Source of the DNA: Polyangium jinanense | Lineage (GTDB): Bacteria; Myxococcota; Polyangia; Polyangiales; Polyangiaceae | Direction of reading: 5' to 3' | DNA length: 64,000 bases | Assembly: GCF_028435365.1 (NCBI RefSeq) | Contig: NZ_JAGTJJ010000020.1 | Location: 62,001 to 126,000, forward strand | In this document: in pieces, positions 37,186-50,514 of the stretch | Numbering within the stretch: the first letter of the stretch is position 1 | Layout: each line of letters begins with the position of its first letter | Notes under the pieces: generated by a model | Databases searched by the model: none | What the model saw: the letters and a program-made list of their open reading frames with translations, nothing else | What the model was told of the DNA's origin: nothing | Made by a program: the position numbers and the translations under genes

Positions 37186-38421
37186 TCAAGGAAGGGCTTC
37201 GAGCTCGCCTTCCGCCTCTTTCACGTCCTTCGTGAACTCCTTGATGTGGCGGTCCCGCTCCTCGCTCTGCCATTCCGCATCGGAAAACACGCTCTCCGGG
37301 TAGGCCTTCGTCGTGTGGAATGGCCCGTCGCGCCCTGGGACGAGCTCGCGGTCGGGGTAGGTGTCTTCCTTGAGAAGGTACGCCTCCACGTCGCGTAGCA
37401 CGAATGGCGATTTGGCTCGCTCGTCGAGGACGAGTTTGCCGAAGATGCACATTTTTGCTTCCTGCGCGCCCGCGCCGAGGGGGTCGTTGTGCTCGAGGTA
37501 CGCGAATCCGTCCCCCTCGGCGTCGTCCACGCGGCCCACGACCACGTAGCGGCCCGGTTTGTCCACCGCGAGGCGCAGGTACAAGCAGAGCGAACCATTC
37601 TCGATGACTTCGCGCACGTCGCCCGTCAGGCGGGCCGGCGGCGCGGGCGTGTACACGACGTTGAATTGCGCGGCGCCTTCCTCGCCCTCGATGCGCAGAT
37701 CGAGGTTGATCGCGATGGGGCCGTGATAGCCGCCGAACCCCTCCTTCGCTGGGGCGAAGAGTGCGGCGATCGTGGACCCGCCCGCGCCTTCGTCGGCGAA
37801 TGCGACGCGGGCCGGGGGCATCGTGCTCGCTTGCGGCATCGTCTCCGGGACGCGGGCTTCGGCGCGGAGAACCTCGCAACGCGCGGGGCCGTCGCTCGTC
37901 GTGCACGAGGCCACGAGGCGCGCGGCCTCGTCGCCCACGAGATACAAGCGATCTTGCTCCAGCGTCACCCGCGCGTCCGTGAGCTTGTGATCCGGGCGCG
38001 CGAGCGGCAGCGTGTTCTTTGCGACGGAATGCGGCTTCTGGAGATCGGGTTTTTCCGAGAGCGGACGCGCGCCGGGCGGGTAACGTGTCGCCTGCACATA
38101 CCCTTCGAGCGTGTGCCGCGCTCGCTCCAGGCGTTTTTCGGCGATTTGGCGCGCGCTCGCCTCCGCGTCCTCGCCCGTGCCGGCGTTTTTCGAGCCCACC
38201 CACCGTGGCTTCGGGCCTGCCTGGTCGCGGCCAGGCGCGGAGCCCGCGGATTGCGCGGGGGATGCGGCGAGCAGATCGTCTTCGGAGGGCGCGCGCCGCG
38301 GCGAGAGGCGGTCGCGTTGCCAGAAGAGCAGGAGGACCGCGGCGAGGACGGCCGCCCCGATGACGAGGCGCCGCCGTCCCGGCCGCGGGGAGGCCGTTGT
38401 TCCTGCCGAGCGTTTCGTCAC
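37186..38421 (-). CDS. Single-pass membrane protein, unknown
   Basis: A 411-residue protein starting at GTG 38421. One N-terminal helix (LVIGAAVLAAVLLLFW, about residues 20-36) anchors it, and the rest should be outside. The extracytoplasmic part has a helical RHTLEGYVQATRYPPGARPL segment followed by beta-rich domains (DRLYLVGDEAARLVASC, FGGYHGPIAINLDLRI, RYVVVGRVDDAEG). No family recognised. It starts 9 bp after the stop of the secreted hydrolase gene at 38431-39321, so the two are likely co-transcribed. Confidence 0.72.
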   Translation of the reverse strand: MTKRSAGTTASPRPGRRRLVIGAAVLAAVLLLFWQRDRLSPRRAPSEDDLLAASPAQSAGSAPGRDQAGPKPRWVGSKNAGTGEDAEASARQIAEKRLERARHTLEGYVQATRYPPGARPLSEKPDLQKPHSVAKNTLPLARPDHKLTDARVTLEQDRLYLVGDEAARLVASCTTSDGPARCEVLRAEARVPETMPQASTMPPARVAFADEGAGGSTIAALFAPAKEGFGGYHGPIAINLDLRIEGEEGAAQFNVVYTPAPPARLTGDVREVIENGSLCLYLRLAVDKPGRYVVVGRVDDAEGDGFAYLEHNDPLGAGAQEAKMCIFGKLVLDERAKSPFVLRDVEAYLLKEDTYPDRELVPGRDGPFHTTKAYPESVFSDAEWQSEERDRHIKEFTKDVKEAEGELEALP

Positions 38422-38430
38422 GCGGCGGGC

Positions 38431-39321
38431 TTACTTGGCGAAGTTGACCATGTCGGTGCGCACCGGGGCGATGATGCCCGCCCAGGCGCCGTTCGCGTAA
38501 TGGTTGTACTGCTCGGACGTGTCGACGAGCGCGACGTTGTGGTACGACCATTTCTGCTTGCCGTTGCTCGTCGCGGCCGTGCCCGCCGTGAGCGTACCGT
38601 CGCAGAAGAGGTCGCCCGCGTTGCAGAAGCCGCCCGTCGTGGAGACGCCGCCGGTCGAGTGGTACCCGACCGCCTCGTCGTCCTGGCCGGCGAGCGTGGC
38701 CGAGTAGAGCGTGCCCTTCGCGCCCGCGAACATGTCAAACCAGATTCCGCGGGTCTGGTTGTGGTCGTAGAGCGCGCGCATCGTGGCCGTCTTCAGGTCG
38801 TCCGTGAGCGCGTCGCTCACCGCCCAGGCGCCGATGTTCGCGAGCTCGCTGCCGCCGCCGGCGCCGCTCGCGACGTCGACCCACTTGATGTTCCAGCCGG
38901 TCTGCGTGCCGCCCGCATTGCCACACGTGCCGTCGGCCGCGGGGCTCGCGTTTTTGATGCTGCGCGTCGAGCCGCCGAATTTGTCGAGCGCATACCCGAT
39001 CTGGGCGTCGCCGGCGCTGTGGGCGGCGATGTAGCACCAGTTCGCGCCCGTACAGTAGCAATCGAGGGCGTTGCGGATGCGGAAGTTCTGCTCGGAGATG
39101 TGGCTCTTGCCGTCCCAGTTGACGGCCTTCTTGTTGATGCCGGCCGCGGTCGCCGACGAACCCCAGTAGGAGAAATCGGTGTACGTACCCGCCTTGGTCG
39201 CCGTGCCGGTGTTCCGGCCGTGAATCCAGAGCGAGTAGTTCGTTGCCGACGCGTCCGGAGCGACCAGGAGCGCGGCGGCAGCCAGAGGTGCGAATGCGAG
39301 GAGGAGAGAGGCGCGGGACAT
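38431..39321 (-). CDS. Secreted alpha/beta-hydrolase-like protein
   Basis: A 296-residue protein with a clear signal peptide (LLLAFAPLAAAALLVAPDASA) from ATG 39321. The mature part begins TNYSLWIHGRNTG, where HG fits an oxyanion strand. It contains CYIAAHSAGDAQIGYALDKFGG, with a Ser in a nucleophile-elbow context (AHSAG, where GxSxG would be usual). Several cysteines could form disulfides. A lipase/esterase-like role is plausible. The longer open frame upstream is rejected since it would place the signal peptide internally. Confidence 0.7.
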   Translation of the reverse strand: MSRASLLLAFAPLAAAALLVAPDASATNYSLWIHGRNTGTATKAGTYTDFSYWGSSATAAGINKKAVNWDGKSHISEQNFRIRNALDCYCTGANWCYIAAHSAGDAQIGYALDKFGGSTRSIKNASPAADGTCGNAGGTQTGWNIKWVDVASGAGGGSELANIGAWAVSDALTDDLKTATMRALYDHNQTRGIWFDMFAGAKGTLYSATLAGQDDEAVGYHSTGGVSTTGGFCNAGDLFCDGTLTAGTAATSNGKQKWSYHNVALVDTSEQYNHYANGAWAGIIAPVRTDMVNFAK

Positions 39322-39544
39322 CCTTCGAGGAGAATCGAGGGGGCCTTGGGTGTCAAGCAGGAACCCAGCCCGCGACATTCGAACGAATTGCAGAATGGTG
39401 GAGCTTTTCCGCGTGGGGTGGAAGGAGCCGTGAGCAGGGGTGGTCGGAATGGTGATCAGGTGGCGCGCATGCAGAGGTCGGTGACCGGGGGCCACACGTA
39501 AGGATCTTTCAACCGTCGGGGTGTGGCGGGTAGCATGGACGGTC

Positions 39545-40705
39545 ATGGGACTCCTCACCCGCCGCCGCGCGTCATGCGCGCTCTCGATGTCGGCGCTCCT
39601 CGCCTTGCTCCCGGCCTGCGAGCCGCTCGCGGACGACATGGATTTCGTCCGTCAGGAGGTGCAGGTCACGACGCGCAGCACGCTCGTGCCGCCTGCCGAT
39701 CCCGCGCCCGCCACGCTCAAGGTGATGGCCTGGAACGTGAAATACGGGGCCGCGCGGATCGACTTCTGGTTCGATTACTGGGGCGATCGCGTGCAGATGA
39801 CGAAACAAGAGGTCGTGGAGAACATGGCCGACCTCTACCGCCTCGTGAACGAGTACGACCCCGATATCCTCATGACCGAGGAGATCGAGGTGAACTCCCG
39901 GCGCAGCGCCTATTACGACATGGTGCAGGGCATGCTGGAGGGCACGAGCCTCAACTACGCGGCCTACATCCAGACCTGGAACAGCCGCTACGTCCCCTCC
40001 GAGGGCGTCGGCCGGATGGATCTCGGCAACGCGATCTTCTCGAAATACCCCATCACGTTCGCCGAGCGGATCCGGCAAGAGGATCGCACCGATCAGGACG
40101 CGCTCACCGCCAAGTTCTACATTCACCGCATGATCGGGCGCGCCGTGATCGACGTGGGCGCGGGGAGGGACGTGGCCGCGTACGTGGTGCACACCGAGGC
40201 CTACGACGTCGACGGCACGAAAGGCCGTCAGATCCAGCAGATCTACGACGAGATCAAGAAAGAGACGCTCCCGTTCGTGGTGGGCGGCGATTTCAACGAG
40301 CTGCCGCCGACCGCGATCAAGCTCGTCGGTTTTCCCGATGAACACCCGAGCTCGATCGGCACCGAGTTCGAGCAGCCCCCGTACACGCCGGAGATCATGC
40401 AGAAGTTCTACGACGATTTCGTTCCCTGGGTGAGCCTCGAAGCCTACGGCACCACCGAGGCCGATCAGAAGCGTTATTTCACGCATACCGTGGCCGGGCC
40501 GCTGCGACCCGACGAGCAGGGCAATCCACAGTTCTGGAACCGCACCCTCGATTATCTCTTCGTCACGAAGGCCGACGCCTGGACCCCGGGATCGACCGAC
40601 GTGCTCCAGGAGCCGGGGAGGCAAGGGATCACGAGTGATCCGCTGCTCCTCAGTGATCACGCGCCGGTCGTGGGGACCTGGGTGCTCGGGGGAGGGACGC
40701 CGTGA
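39545..40705 (+). CDS. Endonuclease/exonuclease/phosphatase-fold lipoprotein
   Basis: A 386-residue predicted lipoprotein (lipobox LPAC near residue 25). EEP-fold motifs are intact: MAWNVKYG, the metal-binding Glu in MTEEIE, VVGGDFNELPP and the closing SDHAPVVGTW. The family includes DNases, sphingomyelinases and inositol phosphatases, so the substrate is uncertain. Surface location suggests phospholipid or extracellular nucleic acid. GTGA overlap with the following beta-barrel-like gene suggests joint export or display. Confidence 0.85.
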   Translation: MGLLTRRRASCALSMSALLALLPACEPLADDMDFVRQEVQVTTRSTLVPPADPAPATLKVMAWNVKYGAARIDFWFDYWGDRVQMTKQEVVENMADLYRLVNEYDPDILMTEEIEVNSRRSAYYDMVQGMLEGTSLNYAAYIQTWNSRYVPSEGVGRMDLGNAIFSKYPITFAERIRQEDRTDQDALTAKFYIHRMIGRAVIDVGAGRDVAAYVVHTEAYDVDGTKGRQIQQIYDEIKKETLPFVVGGDFNELPPTAIKLVGFPDEHPSSIGTEFEQPPYTPEIMQKFYDDFVPWVSLEAYGTTEADQKRYFTHTVAGPLRPDEQGNPQFWNRTLDYLFVTKADAWTPGSTDVLQEPGRQGITSDPLLLSDHAPVVGTWVLGGGTP

Positions 40706-41529
40706 AGCGAGCGTGGTTTGCCGTGATCGGGCTTTTTGCCCTGCTCTCGCCGGCCCTCGCCGAGGCCGAGCCCATGGATGCGCGCGAGACGGCGCGGGTG
40801 CTCGACAAGGGAAAACTCTCCGGCGGGCTGATGTCGCCGTTCGAGCTCGGGCTCGGCGGCGGCTGGGAGGTCACGACGATGATCGTGCCGTGGCTTTTGC
40901 TCTCGCCGAACCTCACGTTCCGCGGCGAGCTCGGCCATCTCGGCAAGGGCGTCGTGGTGACGGGCGAATACGGACTTTCCGTGCCGACGGGCGCGATGCG
41001 CCTGACGCAGGGATATCTGTTCCCGAACTGGGAGAATTCGGGGCAGCGGCCCGGCTGGGTGGTCGCGCCGACAGCGGGGCTCTGGATCTCGGGCGGCGAG
41101 CGCGGGGTCCTGACGGGACGGCTGGAAACGACGGTCGGCCTTTCGCTCGGAGACAACCCCGCCACGCCCCTCGAGACGTACGCGCCGCTCGAGCTGCTCT
41201 TCGCGCCGGCGCTGAACGGGTTTCGGGTCCGGACCGGCCTGGCCTACGATTACGCGATCGTCGATTGGCTGCGAGCGCGTGCCGCCGTGAACGGATATGC
41301 GATCGGGCGGAGCCCGCACCCGCCGCGCTCGCCGTTCTACGCGAGCGCCGAGGTCGGGCTCGAGATCGGGCTCGGCAAGACGCTGCGCGTGGCGCTCGGG
41401 GGGATCTGGTACAATTACGATCAGCGCGAAAAGGTCCTCCAAAATGGGGAGGACGGTCGGTGGCGCAGGGTCCCCGTGCGATCGAACGATTTTTTCCCGA
41501 CGTTCGACTTGATTCTGCGACCCCGGTGA
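40702..41529 (+). CDS. Predicted outer-membrane beta-barrel protein
   Basis: A 275-residue protein with signal peptide (FALLSPALAEA) and alternating amphipathic strands, such as LTGRLETTVGLSLG, FRVRTGLAYDYAIVDWLRARAAV and ASAEVGLEIGLG (about residues 100-250). The final residues (DFFPTFDLILRPR) do not end in the classical aromatic. No family name is possible. GTG 40702 overlaps the EEP-fold lipoprotein's stop by 4 bp, linking the two genes. Confidence 0.72.
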   Translation: MKRAWFAVIGLFALLSPALAEAEPMDARETARVLDKGKLSGGLMSPFELGLGGGWEVTTMIVPWLLLSPNLTFRGELGHLGKGVVVTGEYGLSVPTGAMRLTQGYLFPNWENSGQRPGWVVAPTAGLWISGGERGVLTGRLETTVGLSLGDNPATPLETYAPLELLFAPALNGFRVRTGLAYDYAIVDWLRARAAVNGYAIGRSPHPPRSPFYASAEVGLEIGLGKTLRVALGGIWYNYDQREKVLQNGEDGRWRRVPVRSNDFFPTFDLILRPR

Positions 41530-41564
41530 AGCGAGGCTAGGGGTCTCTGGGGGAGGAGCGACCC

Positions 41565-45392
<3,828 letters not shown>

Positions 45393-45416
45393 CCGCGCTT
45401 TACGAGACGCGGGAAC

Positions 45417-46820
45417 ATGCAGAAACACGCGGTCGTCATCGGTGCGGGCATGGCGGGCCTCTCGGCGGCGCGGGTGCTCGAGCGATTCTTCGAGAAAATC
45501 ACGATTCTCGATCGTGACGAGCTCCCGGAGGGGCCCACCGCGCGCGCCGGCGTGCCGCAGGCGAGGCACGTGCATGCGCTCCTCACGCGAGGAGCCAAGG
45601 AGCTCGAGGCCATGTTCCCGGGCTTCCTCGCGGAGTACGAGGCGAAGGGCGCGCGCAGGCTCGACGTCGCCCACGAGGGCGCGATCCTGCGATATTCGGG
45701 CTGGCAGCAGCCGATGCGGAGCGGCTGCACGGCCTATCTCGCGACGCGGGATCTGACGGAATCGATCGTACGCCGGCGGCTCCGGGAGTGCGGCCGCGTG
45801 GAGATCCTCCCGCGGACCGAGGCGACGGGCCTGCACGTTCGTCCGGACGCGCCCGGCCGTGTCGCGGGCGTGCTCGCGGTGCAGCGGGGCGGCGGGACGA
45901 ACCTCACGCTCCCGGCCGATCTCGTGGTCGACGCGAGTGGCCGCTCGTCGAAGGCGCCTTCGTGGCTCGCGTCGCTCGGCGCCGAGGTGCCGCGCGAGGA
46001 GGTGGTCGATTGTTACTCGGGGTATAGCTCCCGCTGGTACGAGGCCCCCGAGCAATTGCCGCCCGAGCTCTGGTGGAAGATGGTATGGCTCGACCCTTCG
46101 CCCGAGGAGAACCATTTCATGGGCGGTGTGCTCTTCCCGGTCGAGGGGCGCCGCTGGATCATCTCGCTCGTCGGGTACGCCAAGCATTACCCGCCGAGCG
46201 ACGAGGATGGGTTCTTGCGCGCGCTCGGCGAACTGCGATCGCCGGTCCTCGCGCGTATGGCGGAGCTCGGAAGGCCCATCTCGCCGGTTTATTCGAGCCG
46301 CGCGGGCCAGAACCGTCTGCGCCGGTTCGACAAGCTCGCCCAGCCATTGCCGGGGTTCGTCGCCGTCAGCGACAGCGTGTGTACGTTCAACCCGGTGTAT
46401 GGCCAGGGGATGACGGTGGCCACCCTCTCGGCGCGCGCCCTCGAATCCACGCTGGAGCGGGTTTCCCTCGGGGATCCGGGCTTCGAGCGGGTCTTCTTCG
46501 GCCATCAGCTCCGCACGATCGAGGACGCATGGAACCTCGCCACGAGCGCCGACATGCGGTTCCCGGGCGCGAAGAGTGATCTGCCGAGGCCGTCGAGGTT
46601 CGCGTCGTTCTTCGACGATTCCATCCAGCACACGATGACCCGCGACGCCGAGGTGCTGCGGCGGGTGATGCGCGTGTATTACATGATGAAACCGGTGCGC
46701 TCGCTCTTCGAGCCGGAGCTCGCCGCGCGGATCCTGCTCGGAGGCGCGGCGAGCATGGCCGCGTCGCGCCTCCACCCGAGGCCGCTCGCGAAAAAACCTC
46801 CGCCGCGCCCGGAAAGCTAG
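45417..46820 (+). CDS. FAD-dependent monooxygenase/epoxidase-like protein
   Basis: A 467-residue flavoprotein. The dinucleotide-binding fold is clear (VVIGAGMAGLSAARVLERFF), followed by RAGVPQARHVHALLTRGAKEL. The second FAD motif FVAVSDSVCTFNPVYGQGM is kept (usual form GDAxxxxxPxxGxG). LasC-like epoxidases and squalene-epoxidase-type proteins share the VPQxRHxHxLL segment, so epoxidation of a polyketide or terpenoid is possible but unproven. No biosynthetic cluster is adjacent. The 3' end overlaps the opposite GST-like gene by 4 bp. Confidence 0.83.
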   Translation: MQKHAVVIGAGMAGLSAARVLERFFEKITILDRDELPEGPTARAGVPQARHVHALLTRGAKELEAMFPGFLAEYEAKGARRLDVAHEGAILRYSGWQQPMRSGCTAYLATRDLTESIVRRRLRECGRVEILPRTEATGLHVRPDAPGRVAGVLAVQRGGGTNLTLPADLVVDASGRSSKAPSWLASLGAEVPREEVVDCYSGYSSRWYEAPEQLPPELWWKMVWLDPSPEENHFMGGVLFPVEGRRWIISLVGYAKHYPPSDEDGFLRALGELRSPVLARMAELGRPISPVYSSRAGQNRLRRFDKLAQPLPGFVAVSDSVCTFNPVYGQGMTVATLSARALESTLERVSLGDPGFERVFFGHQLRTIEDAWNLATSADMRFPGAKSDLPRPSRFASFFDDSIQHTMTRDAEVLRRVMRVYYMMKPVRSLFEPELAARILLGGAASMAASRLHPRPLAKKPPPRPES

Positions 46821-47545
46821 GCCGCAGGCTCGTTCGCCCAGTACGTCTCCCGGATCCGCTCGCAGAACGCGACGAGGTTCGCCTTCTCCAGCACGCGGGC
46901 CTTCACCGGGTTCTCGGGGGGCGTGAAGACGAGCGGCGCGAGGAGCCCGTACGCTGTCGTGTCGAGCGTCGAAGGCGCGTCGTCCAGGAAAAACGGTTTG
47001 TCCCCGAGCAGCTCGGAAGCCGCGTCCACGAGCGAGCGGCCCATGGCATACACCTCTTCCCGCGTGTGCCGCCCGATCCCCTGCGCTTTGAGCATGCTGC
47101 GCGTTTGCCGCTGCGCGAACGCGAGCAGCGGGGACACGGCGAAGCGCGGGACCCCGCCGGCCGTCATGCCCTGTGCGATCACGGAACGGAAGCAGGCGAA
47201 ATCCTCGTCGCGCCACCAGCGCAGGTACACGAAGACGAAATAAAAATCGGCCTCGAACATCGATTTCATGGCGAGCCCGAGCGCACGCTCCTTCGGGCCG
47301 AAGCGGCCGTCGTTCAATCGATCGCCGTGCTTTTCGATGAGGTAATCGATGATCTGGCTCGAATCGGGGATCAGACGGTCGCCGTCCGCCGCGTAGGGGA
47401 TTTTTCCCTTCGGCGCCTTGCGGAAATCGCCGAGCTCGCTGCGATACGGCAGCCCCGCCATGCGGAGCCACGTCTCGAGCTTGATGACGAACGGACCGAG
47501 GTCGGGCAAGCCAAACGCGGGGCCGAATTTGTAGACCGTCAGCAT
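46817..47545 (-). CDS. Glutathione S-transferase-like protein
   Basis: A 242-residue protein with an N-terminal thioredoxin-like half (KLETWLRMAGLPYRSE, GKIPYAADGDRLIPDSSQI) and a helical C-terminal half (LDTTAYGLLAPLV). The sequence resembles the metaxin or failed-axon-connections branch, where the usual CPYC motif is absent. Enzyme activity is therefore doubtful. It starts 10 bp after an unknown secreted gene and ends a leftward run. The last codon overlaps the convergent FAD gene. Confidence 0.82.
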   Translation of the reverse strand: MLTVYKFGPAFGLPDLGPFVIKLETWLRMAGLPYRSELGDFRKAPKGKIPYAADGDRLIPDSSQIIDYLIEKHGDRLNDGRFGPKERALGLAMKSMFEADFYFVFVYLRWWRDEDFACFRSVIAQGMTAGGVPRFAVSPLLAFAQRQTRSMLKAQGIGRHTREEVYAMGRSLVDAASELLGDKPFFLDDAPSTLDTTAYGLLAPLVFTPPENPVKARVLEKANLVAFCERIRETYWANEPAA

Positions 47546-47555
47546 GATCGTTCCT

Positions 47556-48041
47556 TCAGTAAGGGGAATCGTCCTTGCCGTCCTTGCCGTCTTTGCCGCC
47601 GTCCTTCTCGGGCGGCGGGGGCGGAGGCGGGGGATCGGGCTTCCGCGGCGGATCGCCGTACTCGACGTGTAGCTTCTTCGCGAGCGCGTCGACGATCATC
47701 CGCTCGTGGTAGCTCGGCATCGTCGCGAGCTGCACCGTCACGCGCACGACGTCCTTGCCGCTCTTCACGATCTCGATCGAGCCCGCGTGCACGCGTTTTC
47801 CGCTCTCGGGGCTCGTGTACTTGAAGAGCAGGTAGCCGTGCTCGGGATCCTTTTCGGTGATCTCGAGCCCGAGATCCACGCGGACGAGGCGCACCGCCGT
47901 GCCCCAGGTCTGCTCGAACGTGTAGGGCGATTCGTAGGCCGTGGCCGCGAGCGCTTCGGGTTCGAAGGCGGGAACGAGGACCACGCCCCCGAGGAGGAAC
48001 GCACAAAGGGCCATGCTCCAGAGCCTTCGCATACCCAGCAT
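47556..48041 (-). CDS. Secreted protein with proline/lysine-rich tail
   Basis: A 161-residue protein with a signal peptide (ALCAFLLGGVVLVPAFEPEALA) and a compact mature domain (TWGTAVRLVRVDLGLEITEKD, YLLFKYTS, VRVTVQLATM). It ends in a proline run and a Gly-Lys-Asp repeat (DGGKDGKDGKD). I cannot name a family. ATG 48041 directly follows the upstream stop (48042). Confidence 0.7.
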   Translation of the reverse strand: MLGMRRLWSMALCAFLLGGVVLVPAFEPEALAATAYESPYTFEQTWGTAVRLVRVDLGLEITEKDPEHGYLLFKYTSPESGKRVHAGSIEIVKSGKDVVRVTVQLATMPSYHERMIVDALAKKLHVEYGDPPRKPDPPPPPPPPEKDGGKDGKDGKDDSPY

Positions 48042-49190
48042 TTACCCCAAGGCTTCGGCCTTGGAAAAGCTTTCCGGCGCCCGCCGGAGCATCCACAGCC
48101 CGAGCCCGAGTCCGAACAGGTGAAAGCCCACCTGGGACGCGTACAGCACGAACACGAACGCGGCGCCGGGGCCCCGGAGCGTGTGCTCGGGGAAGTACAT
48201 CGCGAGCGCCATGTACGTGGAGAGCTGGAACGCGCCGAAATAACCGGGCCCGGAGGGGACGAGGATCCCGATGCCGAGGCAGCCCATGGCCACACACGCC
48301 TCGGCCGGCGTGATCCCCGAGAGCCCCGACCCCCACGCGAGCAGCCACACCCCCGCGGCATTCACGCTCCAGTATGCGGCCGTTTCCAGGAGAAACGGCA
48401 AGAGGTGGCGGGGCGAGGGCAAGAAGCGGATGCCCTGCGCGACACGGTCGACGATGTCCGCGACGCGTTCGCCGAGGCGCGCGGAGACGAGGCCGACGAC
48501 TTTTTGGGTGGCGCGGCGGGCGAAATCGCGGGCGAAGAAGAAGACGGCCATCGCGACGAAGGCCGAGAAGAAGAGGAAAAGCGCGACATTGGCGGCGCCG
48601 GGCACGGCGGCGACGGGGACGGGGAGATCGCCGATGTGATCGGGGAGGGGATCGAGCGGCGTGGCGCGGCGGAGGGCGACGAAGAGGATGGTGCTCAGCG
48701 CGAGGCCGTCGATGACGCGCTCGGCCCCGACGGTGCCGGTCGCCTCCCACATGCGGACGGAGCTGCGGCGGGTGACGAGGTACGGCCGGACGATCTCGCC
48801 GCTGCGCAAAGGTGAGAGGAGGATGGCGCCGAAGCCGACCCAGGAGACGGAGATGACGTCGCGAAGGGAAACCCGGCCGAGCGGGCGGAGGAGGTGGCGC
48901 CAGCGCGCCGCGCGGAACCAGTGGACGGCGGCGAGAGAGGCCACGTAGGCGACGACGGTCCAGGGGCGGAGGAGGTCGAAGGAGCCGTCCGGCGGGTAGA
49001 GAGGCAGGCCGCCACGAAGGAGGATCCAGGCGAGGCCGAGGCCGCAGAGGAGGGAGATGGCGAGGCGGCTGCGCCAGGGGGTCTGGGGGCGTTCGGGGGC
49101 GACGCTCGGGACGGGCGTGGCTTCGGGCGGGAGAGGCTCGTCCGCGGCGGACACGGCGCGCAGGGTGGCAGGACGAACGGACGGGGGCAA
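48042..49190 (-). CDS. YbhN-like (LPG synthase transmembrane region) membrane protein
   Basis: TTG 49190 gives 382 residues; an in-frame GTG at 49154 gives a shorter start. Six to eight helices are visible after a polar N-terminus. The central VGFGAILLSPLRSGEIVRPYLV and AERVIDGLAL segments match the flippase-like UPF0104/YbhN family related to lysylphosphatidylglycerol synthetase membrane parts, including the GExxRP signature. Function uncertain. It may move or modify a membrane lipid. Confidence 0.83.
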   Translation of the reverse strand: MPPSVRPATLRAVSAADEPLPPEATPVPSVAPERPQTPWRSRLAISLLCGLGLAWILLRGGLPLYPPDGSFDLLRPWTVVAYVASLAAVHWFRAARWRHLLRPLGRVSLRDVISVSWVGFGAILLSPLRSGEIVRPYLVTRRSSVRMWEATGTVGAERVIDGLALSTILFVALRRATPLDPLPDHIGDLPVPVAAVPGAANVALFLFFSAFVAMAVFFFARDFARRATQKVVGLVSARLGERVADIVDRVAQGIRFLPSPRHLLPFLLETAAYWSVNAAGVWLLAWGSGLSGITPAEACVAMGCLGIGILVPSGPGYFGAFQLSTYMALAMYFPEHTLRGPGAAFVFVLYASQVGFHLFGLGLGLWMLRRAPESFSKAEALG

Positions 49191-49220
49191 GGCGGGAGGT
49201 GCAGGACCTCGATTGAGAGA

Positions 49221-49820
49221 TCAATCCAGCTCGATCAGATTATGCACCGGGAGCGGGCCGCCTGGAAATTGTTGTAACTTCCCGCCCATCGAAAGGCCGC
49301 CGAGGTCGAGCGTCGCGAAGCCGGCCTTCTCGAAGAGGCCACGCACCTCTGCCTTCGCCGCCTCGTCATCCCCGGACATGAAGAGCACCCGGCGACCTCC
49401 GGCCTGCCTGGGATCCGCCGCGAGCACGGCGGCGCGCAGCGTATTGGCGGCCTTGACCACGCGCGCGCCCGGGGCGAGCGACGCCACGACCTCGCTCGAC
49501 GTGCGCCCGCCAAGATCGGCCAGGCGGAAACCGGGCTGAAGGACGGGGTTCGTCGCGTCGACCAGAATGCGATCCTTCCAGGCCGGCAGCCCGGACAGCG
49601 CCTCGGGCACTTGCTCCCACGGCACCGAGAGCATCACGAGATCCGTGGCCGCGGCTTCCTGTCGCGTGCCCGCCCGCGCACGGGGGCCGAGCTCGGCGAC
49701 CAGCCCCGAGAGCGACTCCGGGCCGCGGCTATTGCTCACGAGCACCTCGTGTCCGGTGCTGGCCATGTGGCCTGCCAGGGCCTTCCCGATGCTGCCCGCG
49801 CCAATGATGCCAATCTTCAC
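49221..49820 (-). CDS. NADP-binding reductase (F420-dependent-reductase-like)
   Basis: A 199-residue protein. GTG 49820 is chosen for its GGAGG site 5 bases upstream. The dinucleotide fold starts at once (VKIGIIGAGSIGKALAGHM), then VLVSNSRGPESL, VMLSVPWEQVPEAL and RVVKAANTL. This is the NADPH-dependent F420 reductase/YdjL-like family found with oxidoreductases. The electron partner is not obvious here. The gene lies 37 bp downstream of the YcaC-like gene on the same strand. Confidence 0.87.
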   Translation of the reverse strand: MKIGIIGAGSIGKALAGHMASTGHEVLVSNSRGPESLSGLVAELGPRARAGTRQEAAATDLVMLSVPWEQVPEALSGLPAWKDRILVDATNPVLQPGFRLADLGGRTSSEVVASLAPGARVVKAANTLRAAVLAADPRQAGGRRVLFMSGDDEAAKAEVRGLFEKAGFATLDLGGLSMGGKLQQFPGGPLPVHNLIELD

Positions 49821-49857
49821 GACGACCTCCAGGTCCGTTTCTCCGGGATGTTCCGAC

Positions 49858-50514
49858 TCACTTCTCCGGGGGTGTGGCGAGGAGCTGCTGCTCCCACGTG
49901 AAGCTCGTGCCGACGTTGCCCATGTGCTCGACCAGGAGCTTTGCAATGCCGGGAACCGTGGCCGTGCGAGCCCAATCACGCTGCAGTTCGGACGCGAACA
50001 CCGTCCAGGTGAGGGGCACGGCGCCGGCCTGGATCATGCGCTGAATGGCCACCTCGTGCGCCTCGACGGACACGCCGCCCGAGGCGTCGGTCACGATGTA
50101 GACCTCGTAGCCCTCGCCGAGCGCGTGAATGACCGGAAACGCGAGGCAGATCTCGGTCCACAGCGCGGCCATGACGATCTTCTTCTTGCCGGTCTTCTTC
50201 ACCCATTCGACGACGCGCGCGTCCTCCCAGGTATTGATGAAGGTTCGGTTGATGGGCTTTTGCTCGGGGAAGACGGCCTGGAGCTGCGGGAGGAGGTATC
50301 CGCCGCGCTCCTCGATGACCGTGGTCAAGAGCGTCGGTACGCCGAACAGCTTCGCGGCCTTGGCCAGCCCCACGACGTTGTTGATGATCGTCTGGGTATC
50401 GTGGCTACGCAGGCCGGCGAATTGGAAGGGCTGGTGATCGATGAGGATCAGCGCGCAGTTGTCGGACGTGAGCAGGGCTCCGAGGCCAGCCTTCGGGTTC
50501 TGGGGGGCGTTCAT
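49858..50514 (-). CDS. Isochorismatase-family hydrolase (YcaC-like)
   Basis: A 218-residue cysteine hydrolase. Motifs: catalytic Asp in LILIDHQPF (Asp26), Lys near the middle (KKTGKKKIVMAALW) and Cys in TEICLAFP. VYIVTDASGG is also kept, as in YcaC proteins. The natural substrate is not known for most of this family. ATG 50514 has GGAG at a suitable distance; GTG 50526 is the alternative. It is divergent from the LysR gene at 50693, which probably controls it and the reductase gene downstream. Confidence 0.9.
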   Translation of the reverse strand: MNAPQNPKAGLGALLTSDNCALILIDHQPFQFAGLRSHDTQTIINNVVGLAKAAKLFGVPTLLTTVIEERGGYLLPQLQAVFPEQKPINRTFINTWEDARVVEWVKKTGKKKIVMAALWTEICLAFPVIHALGEGYEVYIVTDASGGVSVEAHEVAIQRMIQAGAVPLTWTVFASELQRDWARTATVPGIAKLLVEHMGNVGTSFTWEQQLLATPPEK

